From the NCBI GenBank assembly GCA_016189905.1, contig JACPRP010000079.1, positions 1-56,563 of the forward strand: a DNA stretch of 56,563 nucleotides, read 5' to 3'. Position numbers and translations under genes: made by a program. A model generated the notes under the pieces. It saw only the letters and a list, made by a program, of their open reading frames with translations, made no database searches and had not been told where the DNA came from. The stretch comes from Chloroflexota bacterium (GTDB lineage Bacteria > Chloroflexota > UBA6077 > FW602-bin22 > JACPRP01). Each line of letters starts with the position of its first letter. Within the stretch, counting starts at the first letter, position 1. Of this stretch, positions 44,207-52,579 are shown one piece after another.

Positions 44207-45572
44207 CATTAGCGCCTTGAAAACCGGCTAAGACAGCCTCGAGAACTGGTAGAAAAACCGGGACGCGGCGAGCGCGAATCGCCACGTCCCAGACCGGTTC
44301 GAGCTTCTTCCAGCCACCGGCGTAGGCGAGATGGCGAATCCGTTGCGACCACTCTCTTTTCGTCCAGGCTCCCCTCACGATCGAGCCCCAGCGATAGAAA
44401 TCCTGATAGGCCCGCCAGTAGCCTTCTTCCAATTCCCCCGGCGTCATTTTCGCCGGCTCATAGACGGCGTGACGGGTATCGTATAGATCCCAGTTAGTGC
44501 TGGTTATACGTCTCTGCGCGGCCAGCCGCTGGAAGAGCATCGTCCCCGGATATGGGGTCAGGATGTGAAAGGTAGCCGTTTCGATGCCCTGCTCGATGGC
44601 CCATTCAACCGTTCGATCGAACACGGTGGTGTCGTCGGAGTCCAAACCGAAGACGAAGCTGGCGTTGACCATCACGCCCAGTTCGTGAAGCCTTCTCACC
44701 GCCGCCGCGTAATCACGATTCAGGTTCTGGTACTTGTGCTGCTCCTGCAGGTTGACAGGATTCAGGGTCTCGAAACCAACAAACAGACTGCGAAGGCCAC
44801 TTTCCACAGCTTTCTCGAGCAGCCCAGGCTGTAGAACCGATTGCACCGTACCAGCGGCCTGCCACAAGCGGCCCATTCCTTTCATGCCGTCAAACAGGGC
44901 TCCGGCAAATCTCGAATCGCCAAAGAGGTGGTCGTCGAGGAAATAGAGGTGGCGGCCGGGGAGACTATGAATCTCAGCTAGGGCAGCATCGACGGCCTGT
45001 GTGTAAAACGATCTGCCACCTTTGAAGAAAGCCTCCTTGTAGCAGAAGTCGCATCGATGAGGGCAACCTCGCGAAACTACGATCGAATTGGGCACCAGAT
45101 ACAGATGCCGTTTGATCAGATCACGGCGTGCTCCTGGCTGATCGGCCAGGGTACGCCGTCGGGATTGGTACACCCTGGCCGGCCTCCCTGCACGAAAATC
45201 AGACAAGAAGGCCGGCCATGTGTCTTCGCCCGGCCCGAGAAAAATGGTGTCAGCGTGCAGCGCGGCCTCATCTGGAAGCGAGGTCACGTGAAGACCACCC
45301 AGAACGATATAGGCACCCTTTTCGCGATACCGGTCAGCGATTTCATAAGCTCTGTACGCGGCTGTTATGTAAATCTGAATGACAACCAGATTCGGATCGT
45401 CGCTCAGGTCCAGGACCTCGACGTGCTCGTCCTGGATGGTGACCTGGTCATCCTCACTCAAGTGCCCAGCCAGTGTGGCAAGTCCGAGCGGCGGGAAAAG
45501 GGAGTATTTTATGGAACGCCAGAAAGGGCTTTTCGCCTCGGTAAGCGCAGGCAGGATCATCTTGACCTTCAT
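44154..45572 (-). CDS. B12-binding-domain radical SAM protein
   Basis: The 472-residue protein begins MKVKMILPALTEAKSPFWRS, and its first 140 residues form a cobalamin-binding-type Rossmann domain (LFPPLGLATLAGHLSEDDQV, VLGGLHVTSLPDE). The radical-SAM cluster motif CPHRCDFCYKE has Cys170, Cys174 and Cys177, followed by LYFLDDHLFGD, GTVQSVLQPGLLEKAVESGL and FVFGLDSDD. The C-terminal 110 residues fit the DUF4070-like tail. The start ATG 45572 follows GGAGGAACATACTA; a longer frame exists but lacks such a site. It belongs to the P-methylase/HpnJ/BchE-like group; the substrate is unknown. Confidence 0.88.
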   Translation of the reverse strand: MKVKMILPALTEAKSPFWRSIKYSLFPPLGLATLAGHLSEDDQVTIQDEHVEVLDLSDDPNLVVIQIYITAAYRAYEIADRYREKGAYIVLGGLHVTSLPDEAALHADTIFLGPGEDTWPAFLSDFRAGRPARVYQSRRRTLADQPGARRDLIKRHLYLVPNSIVVSRGCPHRCDFCYKEAFFKGGRSFYTQAVDAALAEIHSLPGRHLYFLDDHLFGDSRFAGALFDGMKGMGRLWQAAGTVQSVLQPGLLEKAVESGLRSLFVGFETLNPVNLQEQHKYQNLNRDYAAAVRRLHELGVMVNASFVFGLDSDDTTVFDRTVEWAIEQGIETATFHILTPYPGTMLFQRLAAQRRITSTNWDLYDTRHAVYEPAKMTPGELEEGYWRAYQDFYRWGSIVRGAWTKREWSQRIRHLAYAGGWKKLEPVWDVAIRARRVPVFLPVLEAVLAGFQGANAIREVFAPALSPAGSEP

Positions 45573-45669
45573 TAGTATGTTCCTCCGAGTAGTGAATAGA
45601 ATCTCGTTCTTTATCCATCGTACGCTCGCAGCCAAGGGTTATCCACGTTCTGAGCACAGCATCTAAAGC

Positions 45670-45709
45670 ACTCAGGTGCTTGACTCAGGTGCCCGAGCGC
45701 CGTTATGCT
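45670..45709 (+). promoter_or_regulatory. Promoter with direct repeats ahead of the two-component operon
   Basis: TTGACT (45680-45685) and TATGCT (45704-45709) are 18 bases apart. A 10-base direct repeat, ACTCAGGTGC, occurs at 45670-45679 and 45683-45692, flanking and overlapping the -35. It could be a binding site for the response regulator encoded downstream. Confidence 0.45.
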
Positions 45710-45798
45710 GGTGAGCGAGATGAACTCCACCACGCCTTCGTTAGCAGGCCGCGCTGCCATGGGGAAAGCCAAAGTCGAGGGGTGGGAAGAGGTGGACG

Positions 45799-46572
45799 AT
45801 GTTAGAGATGCTGCTGGTAGAAGATAGCGCACGGTTGCGGCCCGCCCTCAAAGTGGGGTTGGATAATACCGCCGCGGTGCGTGTAGTCCACGCGTGCGGC
45901 AGCGGCGAGGAGGCCCTGACATTCTGCCTTTCTGAACGGCCCGATGTAATTCTGATGGACGTGCAACTGGACGGAGAAATGAACGGTATCGACGCTGCCG
46001 TGGCCATCCGGCGAGAGTTTCCGCGAATGCCAGTGGTGTTCTACTCTATCCAGGATGATGATGCCTACTTCCGCGCCTTCCGGCGTTCCGGCATTCTGAG
46101 CCACTACGCCTACGTCCGCAAATCCAATTATCTCCTGCCCCAGATGATTGTTCCGCTTTTACAGGATGCAGTGTCAGGACGCAGCTTCATCGACCCAGAG
46201 ATCGAATGTCGGGTTCAAGAGGTGCGCCGCAAAGATGAGCAATCTCCGATGGCATTATTAGAGCCGAACGAGCAGGCTGTGGCTTCGATGTTAGCACAGG
46301 GGATGAGCAACGAGCAAATCGCCGCATGCATGGGCTTTAAGGACAAACGGACGATCAGTCGAACTAACGGCCAGATATACGCCGCCTGGGGTCTTGTCGA
46401 TAACGCCACCGACGAGAAAGTGGCCCGGACGCGGGCGGCGATAATCGTGCGTGAGGGTCGCTTGATGAGGTGGGATAAGGGAGGTATTCCTCACGTACTC
46501 GACAACAGCGGACGCTGGGTGCCGGTTGAAGCTAACTCCGGCGCGAAAATAGGGCCGGTTGACAAAGGATGA
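45799..46572 (+). CDS. LuxR/FixJ-type response regulator
   Basis: The 257-residue protein has a receiver domain (residues 1-125; acceptor Asp in PDVILMDVQL, and Ser/Lys in VVFYSIQDDD and YVRKSN) and a C-terminal helix-turn-helix region (LEPNEQAVASMLAQGMSNEQIAACMGFKDKRTISRTNGQIY) of the LuxR group. It ends with an extra 40-residue basic/aromatic tail (WDKGGIPHVLDNSGRWVPVE). It lies 4 bases before the kinase gene, forming a two-gene operon, and is probably the regulator of that kinase. Confidence 0.88.
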   Translation: MLEMLLVEDSARLRPALKVGLDNTAAVRVVHACGSGEEALTFCLSERPDVILMDVQLDGEMNGIDAAVAIRREFPRMPVVFYSIQDDDAYFRAFRRSGILSHYAYVRKSNYLLPQMIVPLLQDAVSGRSFIDPEIECRVQEVRRKDEQSPMALLEPNEQAVASMLAQGMSNEQIAACMGFKDKRTISRTNGQIYAAWGLVDNATDEKVARTRAAIIVREGRLMRWDKGGIPHVLDNSGRWVPVEANSGAKIGPVDKG

Positions 46573-46576
46573 CGTG

Positions 46577-48703
46577 ATGCTGATTGCCTTCGACCTGGTC
46601 AACTGGGCGTCGCGCGCCCTATCTTTGTTCAATACTATTGCCCTACTGTGGCTTGGGATCACGGTGCTTCTCAACGCGGAGCGCCGCACGTGGGGCACCT
46701 GGGTGATCGGCCTGGGTCTCGTGTCCAGTGGGGTCTTCTTCGTCGGCCACTCGGCTCTAGTGGGGGTGAAGTTTGGCGCGTTGAGTCCGGAGATGGAGTT
46801 CTGGTGGCGCGCGGTCTGGCTGCTGTTCGTCGTTCATCCTTATATGTGGTATCTGGTCATCGCGTGGTATAGCGGCACGCTGCACTCCAGGAGCCACAAG
46901 GCCTGGTTTGTCGCCGTCAGCATCCTCGGCGCCTCAGCTTTTGCGCTCCTCATCCTGGTTAACCCATTGCCTACCTACTCAGATGTGCTCCGGCAGTCTT
47001 CGGTCCCAGTCATTTCGGTCGGCGGACTGCCGGTGGTGATCCTGGTCTATCCCGTCTACAGTGTTCTCTGTTTTACGCTCGCCCTCTGGATGCTCCGCCA
47101 TCCGGGGGCCACCCAACGTTTTATGGGTCATTTGGCGCGCGAGCGAGCGCATCCGTGGCTTCTGGGCACATCGGTAGCGTTGCTCGCGCTTGGCTTAACG
47201 GTTGGAGCGATGGCAGCCTGGTTTCTACGTGGAATCCAGGATCGAGAGATCGACTTGCTCTCGGCACAAACCCTGACCACACTAACCACTCTCGACATCA
47301 TCGTTTCGGGCCTGATCTCTGGCGTGGTAATTCTGGTGGGCAGAGCGATAGTCTCGTATGAGGTCTTCACCGGCAAAGCGCTACCACGAGGTGGATTGTT
47401 TCGCGACTGGCGAAACAGCCTGATCCTGGCCGCCGGGTTCGGGGTCTTCACAGGAGCCATCCTCGAGTTATCGATCGATCCCATCTATCACCTCTTGCTG
47501 GCAACGGTTCTGATGACGATCTTCTATGCCTTGCTGAGCTGGCGATCGTACCTGGAGCGCGAGAGGAGCATCAAGAGCATGAGGCCCTTTGTCGCGAGCC
47601 AGCGGCTGTACGAGAACATGCTGGCGCAGCCCGAGCCTTTCGACAACGACGTCGCCACACCTTTCGGCGCCCTGTGTGACAATATTCTAGGAGCACGAGT
47701 GGCCTATCTGACAGTTCTCGGTCCGCTGGCCTCTCTGGTGAACGGTGCGTATTCATATCCATCCGGGAATCCTGTTCCGGAGATAGCCGGCCTCGCCGGC
47801 AAGCTTCTTTTTTCCAAGGACATCTGCGTGAAGCTCGACCCATCAGAATGCGGCGGAGCCGAATGGGCTATCGGGCTCTGGGGCGGGCGCGGGCTTCTGG
47901 GCGGATTGTTGCTGGGGGAAAAACGTGACGGAAGGCTATACGCTCAGGAAGAGATCGAAATCGCGCGGGACGCCGGTGAGAGATTGATCGACGGTGTGGC
48001 CAGCGCCGAGATGGCGCGGCGCCTGATGGCACTGCAGCGACAGCGATTGGTCGAAAGCCAGATCGTCGATCAAAGCGCGCGCAAGGTGTTGCACGACGAA
48101 GTATTACCTGTGCTCCACGCCGCCCTTCTAGAGCTGAACGCAGACATCTCCACGGCCAGAGATTCAGTGCGGAACGCGGTCGTGAATCTGGCCGAGGCTC
48201 ATCGCCGGATCGCCGACCTGATGCAGACAATGCCGGCAACGTCGACGCCAGACGTGGCCCGTCTGGGTTTGGTCGGCACACTGAGGCGGGCGCTCGAAAA
48301 GGAGCTGGGGACGGCATTCGACGGGTGGAAACTGGAGGTCGATCTGGAAACAGAGCGCCAGGCCTGGACGATTCCGAAACTGACGGCTGAAGTGATCTTT
48401 GGCGCAACTCGTGAAGCAATTCGCAACGCCGCCCGGCACGGCCGAGGCGCCCAGGGTGATCGCCCGCTCCATCTGTCAGTTTCGATCGAGTGCGACAGCG
48501 CCCTTCGAGTCCTTATAGACGACGATGGTATAGGCCTCGGTACGGGAGGGACGCAAGGCCCCAGCAGCGGCCAGGGCCTCACTCTCCATAGCACTATGAT
48601 GGCCGTTATTGGCGGCACGCTTACAGCGGAGAATCTCACGGCTGGTGGGACGCGGGTCACGTTGGCATTGCCGATAGAGGGAATGAAGGAGACTGCAGAG
48701 TGA
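46577..48703 (+). CDS. Polytopic membrane sensor histidine kinase
   Basis: About 708 residues. The first 345 contain about nine hydrophobic helices, a membrane sensor domain of unknown signal. A GAF-like cytoplasmic domain follows (about 355-480). The kinase core is of the HisKA_3 type: RKVLHDEVLPVLHAALLEL carries the phosphorylated His, then ATREAIRNAARHGRG (N box) and LIDDDGIGLG...GQGLTLHSTMMAVIGG. The start is ATG 46577 after AAAGGA. It is co-transcribed with the LuxR-type regulator. Confidence 0.9.
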   Translation: MLIAFDLVNWASRALSLFNTIALLWLGITVLLNAERRTWGTWVIGLGLVSSGVFFVGHSALVGVKFGALSPEMEFWWRAVWLLFVVHPYMWYLVIAWYSGTLHSRSHKAWFVAVSILGASAFALLILVNPLPTYSDVLRQSSVPVISVGGLPVVILVYPVYSVLCFTLALWMLRHPGATQRFMGHLARERAHPWLLGTSVALLALGLTVGAMAAWFLRGIQDREIDLLSAQTLTTLTTLDIIVSGLISGVVILVGRAIVSYEVFTGKALPRGGLFRDWRNSLILAAGFGVFTGAILELSIDPIYHLLLATVLMTIFYALLSWRSYLERERSIKSMRPFVASQRLYENMLAQPEPFDNDVATPFGALCDNILGARVAYLTVLGPLASLVNGAYSYPSGNPVPEIAGLAGKLLFSKDICVKLDPSECGGAEWAIGLWGGRGLLGGLLLGEKRDGRLYAQEEIEIARDAGERLIDGVASAEMARRLMALQRQRLVESQIVDQSARKVLHDEVLPVLHAALLELNADISTARDSVRNAVVNLAEAHRRIADLMQTMPATSTPDVARLGLVGTLRRALEKELGTAFDGWKLEVDLETERQAWTIPKLTAEVIFGATREAIRNAARHGRGAQGDRPLHLSVSIECDSALRVLIDDDGIGLGTGGTQGPSSGQGLTLHSTMMAVIGGTLTAENLTAGGTRVTLALPIEGMKETAE

Positions 48704-48717
48704 AAGGAAACGTGGTC

Positions 48718-48745
48718 TTGTTTAACCCTCCATTTCTGGTACAAT
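48718..48745 (+). promoter_or_regulatory. Promoter of the CDGSH-Rieske gene
   Basis: TTGTTT (48718-48723) and TACAAT (48740-48745) are 16 bases apart and end 31 bases ahead of the GTG start at 48777. The spacing is slightly short and the -35 is weak. Confidence 0.45.
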
Positions 48746-48776
48746 AGACCCATCATCTTCACAGAGAGCCGTTAAC

Positions 48777-49436
48777 GTGTCTGGAAAGCACCACCACAAG
48801 AAGCATCACGATTATGATGATCATGATCATCATAATCGTGATGACCATCACCATCGTCACGATCATTCTGAGCGACATCCCACAGCCACTGTACCTGAAG
48901 CGATTGTCGTGCCAGAGAGGAATGGTCCCTATTGCATTCGTGGTAAGGTTAGCATCGTTACGCCTGATGGTAAAGCCATCGAGACGGCGGATGGGGAAAT
49001 CCGCCTCTGCCGCTGCGGCCAATCTCCGAACAAGCCTTTCTGCGACGGCACGCACGAGCGGACCGGCTTTCAGTCCGACCTCGACGCCGAGCTTACCACA
49101 CAGATTACCGAGGGCTACAAGGATGTTGGCGGCGAGCAAGACGTTCGCGAGGGCGAGATCAAGGGCTTCCAGATCGACGGCAAACCCGTCCTCCTTAGCC
49201 GCGTCGAGGGACAGTTATACGCCATCGGGGGAGCCTGTTCGCACAAACAGGTCCTTCTCGAAGGCGGGAAACTGGAGGGCTTGACAGTGCATTGTCCGCG
49301 CCACCCCGGCGCCTTCGATATAAGAACGGGAAACGCCATCCGACCACCGGCAGTCACGGCGGTGCCAACCTACGACGTGAAGGTAGAACGAGGCCGCATC
49401 CTGGTAGCACGTCACCCCCGTTGTTTTCGCCAGTAG
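48777..49436 (+). CDS. His-rich CDGSH iron-sulfur and Rieske ferredoxin fusion
   Basis: The 219-residue protein combines three parts. Residues 1-34 are a histidine/aspartate tail with 14 His and 7 Asp (HHHKKHHDYDDHDHH...), likely metal-binding. Residues about 50-100 form a CDGSH domain with CRCGQSPNKPFCDGTH (ligands Cys78, Cys80, Cys89, His93) for a 2Fe-2S cluster. Residues about 115-215 form a Rieske domain, CSHKQV (Cys154, His156) and CPRHPGAF (Cys173, His176). It is cytoplasmic with no anchor. An electron or metal carrier is the obvious reading; the fusion is uncommon. Start GTG has only a weak ribosome-binding site. Confidence 0.88.
   Translation: MSGKHHHKKHHDYDDHDHHNRDDHHHRHDHSERHPTATVPEAIVVPERNGPYCIRGKVSIVTPDGKAIETADGEIRLCRCGQSPNKPFCDGTHERTGFQSDLDAELTTQITEGYKDVGGEQDVREGEIKGFQIDGKPVLLSRVEGQLYAIGGACSHKQVLLEGGKLEGLTVHCPRHPGAFDIRTGNAIRPPAVTAVPTYDVKVERGRILVARHPRCFRQ
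48804..48843. repeat. 40-bp perfect palindrome inside the His-rich coding tail
   Basis: CATCACGATTATGATGATCA (48804-48823) is followed immediately by its exact reverse complement to 48843. It encodes the HHDYDDHDHHNRD segment. The mRNA would form a stem of up to 18 bp about 28 bases after the start codon, which could affect translation. Confidence 0.9.
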
Positions 49437-49673
49437 CTTTTCGGGCTGCGCCTGGCAGTCGATTCGTTAGTATATCCTGAGAAAATAGTGGATAAACGGC
49501 ATTCGCGCGCCGCAGATCACCAGCGCTTGCAGGTGACGTGCCAGCCGATGCTCTCCCGTCCGCCAGTGGCACGTGAATTGCAGACGTGGACACAGAGCGT
49601 TCACCTATCCTTATGTACGCCGTTCACTCTCCCCGTCCGCCCCGACAGGGACCATCTTGTGTCAGCAATACGT

Positions 49674-49735
49674 CGATGGGACTCCGCGCACGGCGCGAAA
49701 GGGACTCCGCATAGCGATGGGACTCCGCGCATGGC
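49674..49735. repeat. Short direct repeats in the gap before the DUF362 gene
   Basis: The 401-base gap 49437-49837 has no convincing gene. GGGACTCCGC occurs three times (49678-49687, 49701-49710, 49719-49728); the first and third copies share a longer unit, CGATGGGACTCCGCGCA. No promoter of note is visible. This may be eroded repeat DNA. Confidence 0.5.
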
Positions 49736-49837
49736 GAACTGTGGATGAGAGCGATTTGCCGATCTTCAGAGAATCGACAATGAAGCAGCGACGAAAAGAG
49801 TACGAGGGGACGCCCTCTGATCACGGGAGGGAACTTC

Positions 49838-51676
49838 ATGTTTCGAAGAGAGCTAGAACTGGCGCACCACTGCGGTGACCAATCATTGCAGGAGATCGAC
49901 AAGGCCTTAGCCGCAGTGGAGCTAGAAGATGCGGTTGAGCATGGCGAGAAGGCCTTGGATTGGGGTTGGAGAATGGAATCGGCGTTAGGAGAGTTCCTGG
50001 CCGTGGAAGATGCGAAGGCGCTCGTCACAGGTTTCCTGGACAGCAAGGATTCGGCACAGATCGCATTCGAATCAGTCAAGAAGGGCCTCGAGGGAGGCGA
50101 TGAGGCTCGTCGAAGATCCGAGGCTGAGCTGAAGTCATACCTACAGGAACTGAGAGGACGTATGTCTCACGGGCAGAGACTCGTCGACGATGCTTTGTCG
50201 AAAGCCCCTTCTGGCGATGCCTGGAAGTATCGTGGGCAGCAGTTGTCCAGTCAGCCAAAAGAGGGGACCAGATCAACTGTGGCGATTGCTCGTGATCCTC
50301 GGCACGCACGCACTTTCGACGAGGTGCGCAGAATCGTTTCATCGGCACTCGATTATTTCGGTGGCGTGGGGGCCTTCGTCAAGAAGGGGGACACGGTTCT
50401 AATAAAGCCTAACCTTACGCTTTTCTTTCTGGCTGAGGAGGGGGTATCCACAGACCCGCGCGTGGTAGCGGCGCTGGTGCGACTGGCGAAAGAGGCGGGA
50501 GCAGCCAGAGTGATGGTCGGCGAATCGTCGGGCGGTGGCACGAGAACTCCCGAGGCTATGGACGTCACTGGGATCGCCGAAGCGGCAAAACGGGAAGGCG
50601 CTGAGCTGGTAGATTTCCACACCTGCGAGCAGCGGGAAGTCGACATCAAGGGGAAGATCATCGACCGACTCCTGCTGCCTGTGCCTTTGTTGGATGCCGA
50701 CGTGGTCATCAATGCCCCAAAGGCCAAGACGCATCATATGGATTTCGTAACCTGCGCTCTCAAGAACTGGGTAGGTGTGTTGCGACCAGACGTCAGGTCG
50801 GCCCATCACGACTGGAATACTTATCAGGAATACGTGGATATTATGGCGGCCGTTCGTCCCACCCTCAACGTCGTCGACGCGATCTACATCGGCGAAGGCG
50901 ATGGGCCAGGAGCCACAACGGGCAGGTTTTACGGTGGAATTCTGGTTGGCACCGACCCTGTGGCCATCGACACCGTGGTAGCCAGTTTGATGGGGTTTGA
51001 TCCCGCGCAGGTCGCATTTATTTATGTCGCACAAGAGAGCGGACTCGGAGTGGCCGATCTCGAGCGAATCCAGATCGTGGGAATTCCCATGGAGGAAGCG
51101 TGGATACAGGCCAGGGCGCCACGTCTAGGTGTCGACTATATCCCTGCAAACATCATAGTCGGAAGCGGCGTTAGTCGATCAGGGACGCTGGGACACTTCA
51201 AATCGACGGCTGACATCTGGGACAAGATGGGAGTCTGGAAGACGCTAGTACTGCTCAAAGGTAAGCCGACGATAATGATTGGGGATGCCGAGGATCCCTT
51301 ATTCAGTCGGCACTTGCGCGAGGGTCCCTATGTGGTGATAGACGATGCAGCGCGATCCATATATAAGCAGCATCCGGATGTTAGATTCATACCCGGCCAC
51401 CCGGCGCTGCACAACATCCTGCCACAGTTGATGGACGGACTCAAGGTAGCTGGGATGGGCGAACGCACATTCACGTTGATGAAAGTTCTTCGCAACGTAG
51501 AGAGTTCCCTTCAGTACTCAGGCACTCCAGCCGCCCCATTGGCAGCGGCTCCCGCTACCATCCGGAACATGCCTGTCGTCGCCCAGTATGGGGTTTTGGG
51601 GACGCTAGCGGCTGGTTTGCTCATAGGTCTCGTGTGGTCAGGGATTGGAATCGTTAGTGGTTTCAGGCGGAAATGA
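49838..51676 (+). CDS. DUF362-domain protein with N-terminal helical region and C-terminal membrane anchor
   Basis: The 612-residue protein has a charged helical N-terminus (1-140, rich in Glu/Ala/Lys). The DUF362 core follows (about 150-500): SSALDYFGGVGAFVKKGDTVLIKPN, VMVGESSGGGTRTPEAMDVTGI, NAPKAKTHHMDFVTCALKNWVGV, ILVGTDPVAIDTVVASLMGFDP. A final membrane helix (GVLGTLAAGLLIGLVWSGIGIV) anchors it, with a basic FRRK end. Typical DUF362 proteins carry a C-terminal ferredoxin; none is present here. Function is unknown. GGGAGGGAACTTC precedes the ATG. Confidence 0.85.
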   Translation: MFRRELELAHHCGDQSLQEIDKALAAVELEDAVEHGEKALDWGWRMESALGEFLAVEDAKALVTGFLDSKDSAQIAFESVKKGLEGGDEARRRSEAELKSYLQELRGRMSHGQRLVDDALSKAPSGDAWKYRGQQLSSQPKEGTRSTVAIARDPRHARTFDEVRRIVSSALDYFGGVGAFVKKGDTVLIKPNLTLFFLAEEGVSTDPRVVAALVRLAKEAGAARVMVGESSGGGTRTPEAMDVTGIAEAAKREGAELVDFHTCEQREVDIKGKIIDRLLLPVPLLDADVVINAPKAKTHHMDFVTCALKNWVGVLRPDVRSAHHDWNTYQEYVDIMAAVRPTLNVVDAIYIGEGDGPGATTGRFYGGILVGTDPVAIDTVVASLMGFDPAQVAFIYVAQESGLGVADLERIQIVGIPMEEAWIQARAPRLGVDYIPANIIVGSGVSRSGTLGHFKSTADIWDKMGVWKTLVLLKGKPTIMIGDAEDPLFSRHLREGPYVVIDDAARSIYKQHPDVRFIPGHPALHNILPQLMDGLKVAGMGERTFTLMKVLRNVESSLQYSGTPAAPLAAAPATIRNMPVVAQYGVLGTLAAGLLIGLVWSGIGIVSGFRRK

Positions 51677-51688
51677 AAGGCGTTCGCC

Positions 51689-51973
51689 GTGGCCAAAGGC
51701 ATCCTGCTCCTCGATACGCCTGGTACGAGCGTCCTCCACCTGCTTGCGTTCAGTCGGTTCACACTGCCGCTTACAGGACGAAGGCAACTCGGCACGGCAC
51801 TTGCAGCCCATCTAGCAGTAAGGGGGATCAACTCGCTCGGTGAGGCGTGCAGCGCGGTGCAGCTATCATCAACTATCCTCGACGATAGAATCAACCAATT
51901 TGCGTCTGGAATCGCTCTCTCGATGGCTGAGCGAGTGATTGCAGCGGGGACTGAGCGAGGTTCCTCAACATAG
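51689..51973 (+). CDS. Possible small protein, unassigned
   Basis: A 94-residue frame from GTG runs from 51689 in the 312-base gap between the DUF362 gene and hsp20. It lacks a ribosome-binding site and resembles no family I know. A long antisense frame covers the same DNA. It may be non-coding; the composition is otherwise ordinary. Confidence 0.2.
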   Translation: MAKGILLLDTPGTSVLHLLAFSRFTLPLTGRRQLGTALAAHLAVRGINSLGEACSAVQLSSTILDDRINQFASGIALSMAERVIAAGTERGSST

Positions 51974-52009
51974 ACATTAAGCATAGATATGCAGAAAGGA
52001 GAAGGTCCG

Positions 52010-52474
52010 ATGGCAATGGAATTATGGCGGCCAATGCGAGAGATGCGCAGACTATCAGAAGAGATGGATCGGCTGATGGAGGAGACCTTCGGTCCGTTTG
52101 AACTACGCACCAGAGAGATGCTGCCAACCCCGCGCACGCGTGTGTTCCCGCTGAACATGTACAGGAAGAATAACGAGCTGATCGTCGAAGCGTCTCTGCC
52201 GGGCATCCGCCCCGAAGATGTAGACGTCAGCGTGTCGGGGAACAGACTGACTATCCGCGCCGAGCGCAAGGAAGCCAAAGAGGTCAAGGAGGAGAACTAC
52301 TACTATCAGGAGATGGTAGCAGGTAGCTTCTTCCGCGAAGTAGCGCTGCCAACGGATGTGCAAACGGACAAAGCCGAGGCCGCTTACGAAAATGGCATTC
52401 TGCGTCTGCGCTTTCCGGTGGCACCCACCGCGAAGGAATCCCACATCAAGATCAAGACGGCCGGCGCGAAGTAG
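52010..52474 (+). CDS. Small heat-shock protein Hsp20/alpha-crystallin family
   Basis: The 154-residue chaperone has a short N-terminal arm (MAMELWRPMREMRRLSEEMDRLMEETFGP) and an alpha-crystallin domain (about 45-140) with LIVEASLPGIRPEDVDVSVSGN, ERKE, FFREVALP and ENGILRLRFP. The C-terminal tail is short (IKIKTAGAK), with a degenerate I-x-I-type contact. It should hold unfolding proteins in the cytoplasm. The start is the ATG after AAAGGAGAAGGTCCG; an ATG 21 bases upstream would include this site. No HrcA/CIRCE operator is apparent. Confidence 0.93.
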   Translation: MAMELWRPMREMRRLSEEMDRLMEETFGPFELRTREMLPTPRTRVFPLNMYRKNNELIVEASLPGIRPEDVDVSVSGNRLTIRAERKEAKEVKEENYYYQEMVAGSFFREVALPTDVQTDKAEAAYENGILRLRFPVAPTAKESHIKIKTAGAK

Positions 52475-52579
52475 CATAGATTTGGTGGCCCAAAGAATAC
52501 ATCGATGCCAACGCTGCCAAAGCAGCCCGAAAGGCCAAGGCAGGTGAGGAAGTCGAGCTAACCGTTTCCCCTCCTAGCT

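Noticed and set aside
51511..52287. 258-residue minus-strand frame across the DUF362 gene end and hsp20
   Set aside because: It runs antisense through two good genes, is rich in Ser/Arg/Pro as shadow frames are, and shows no recognisable motif.
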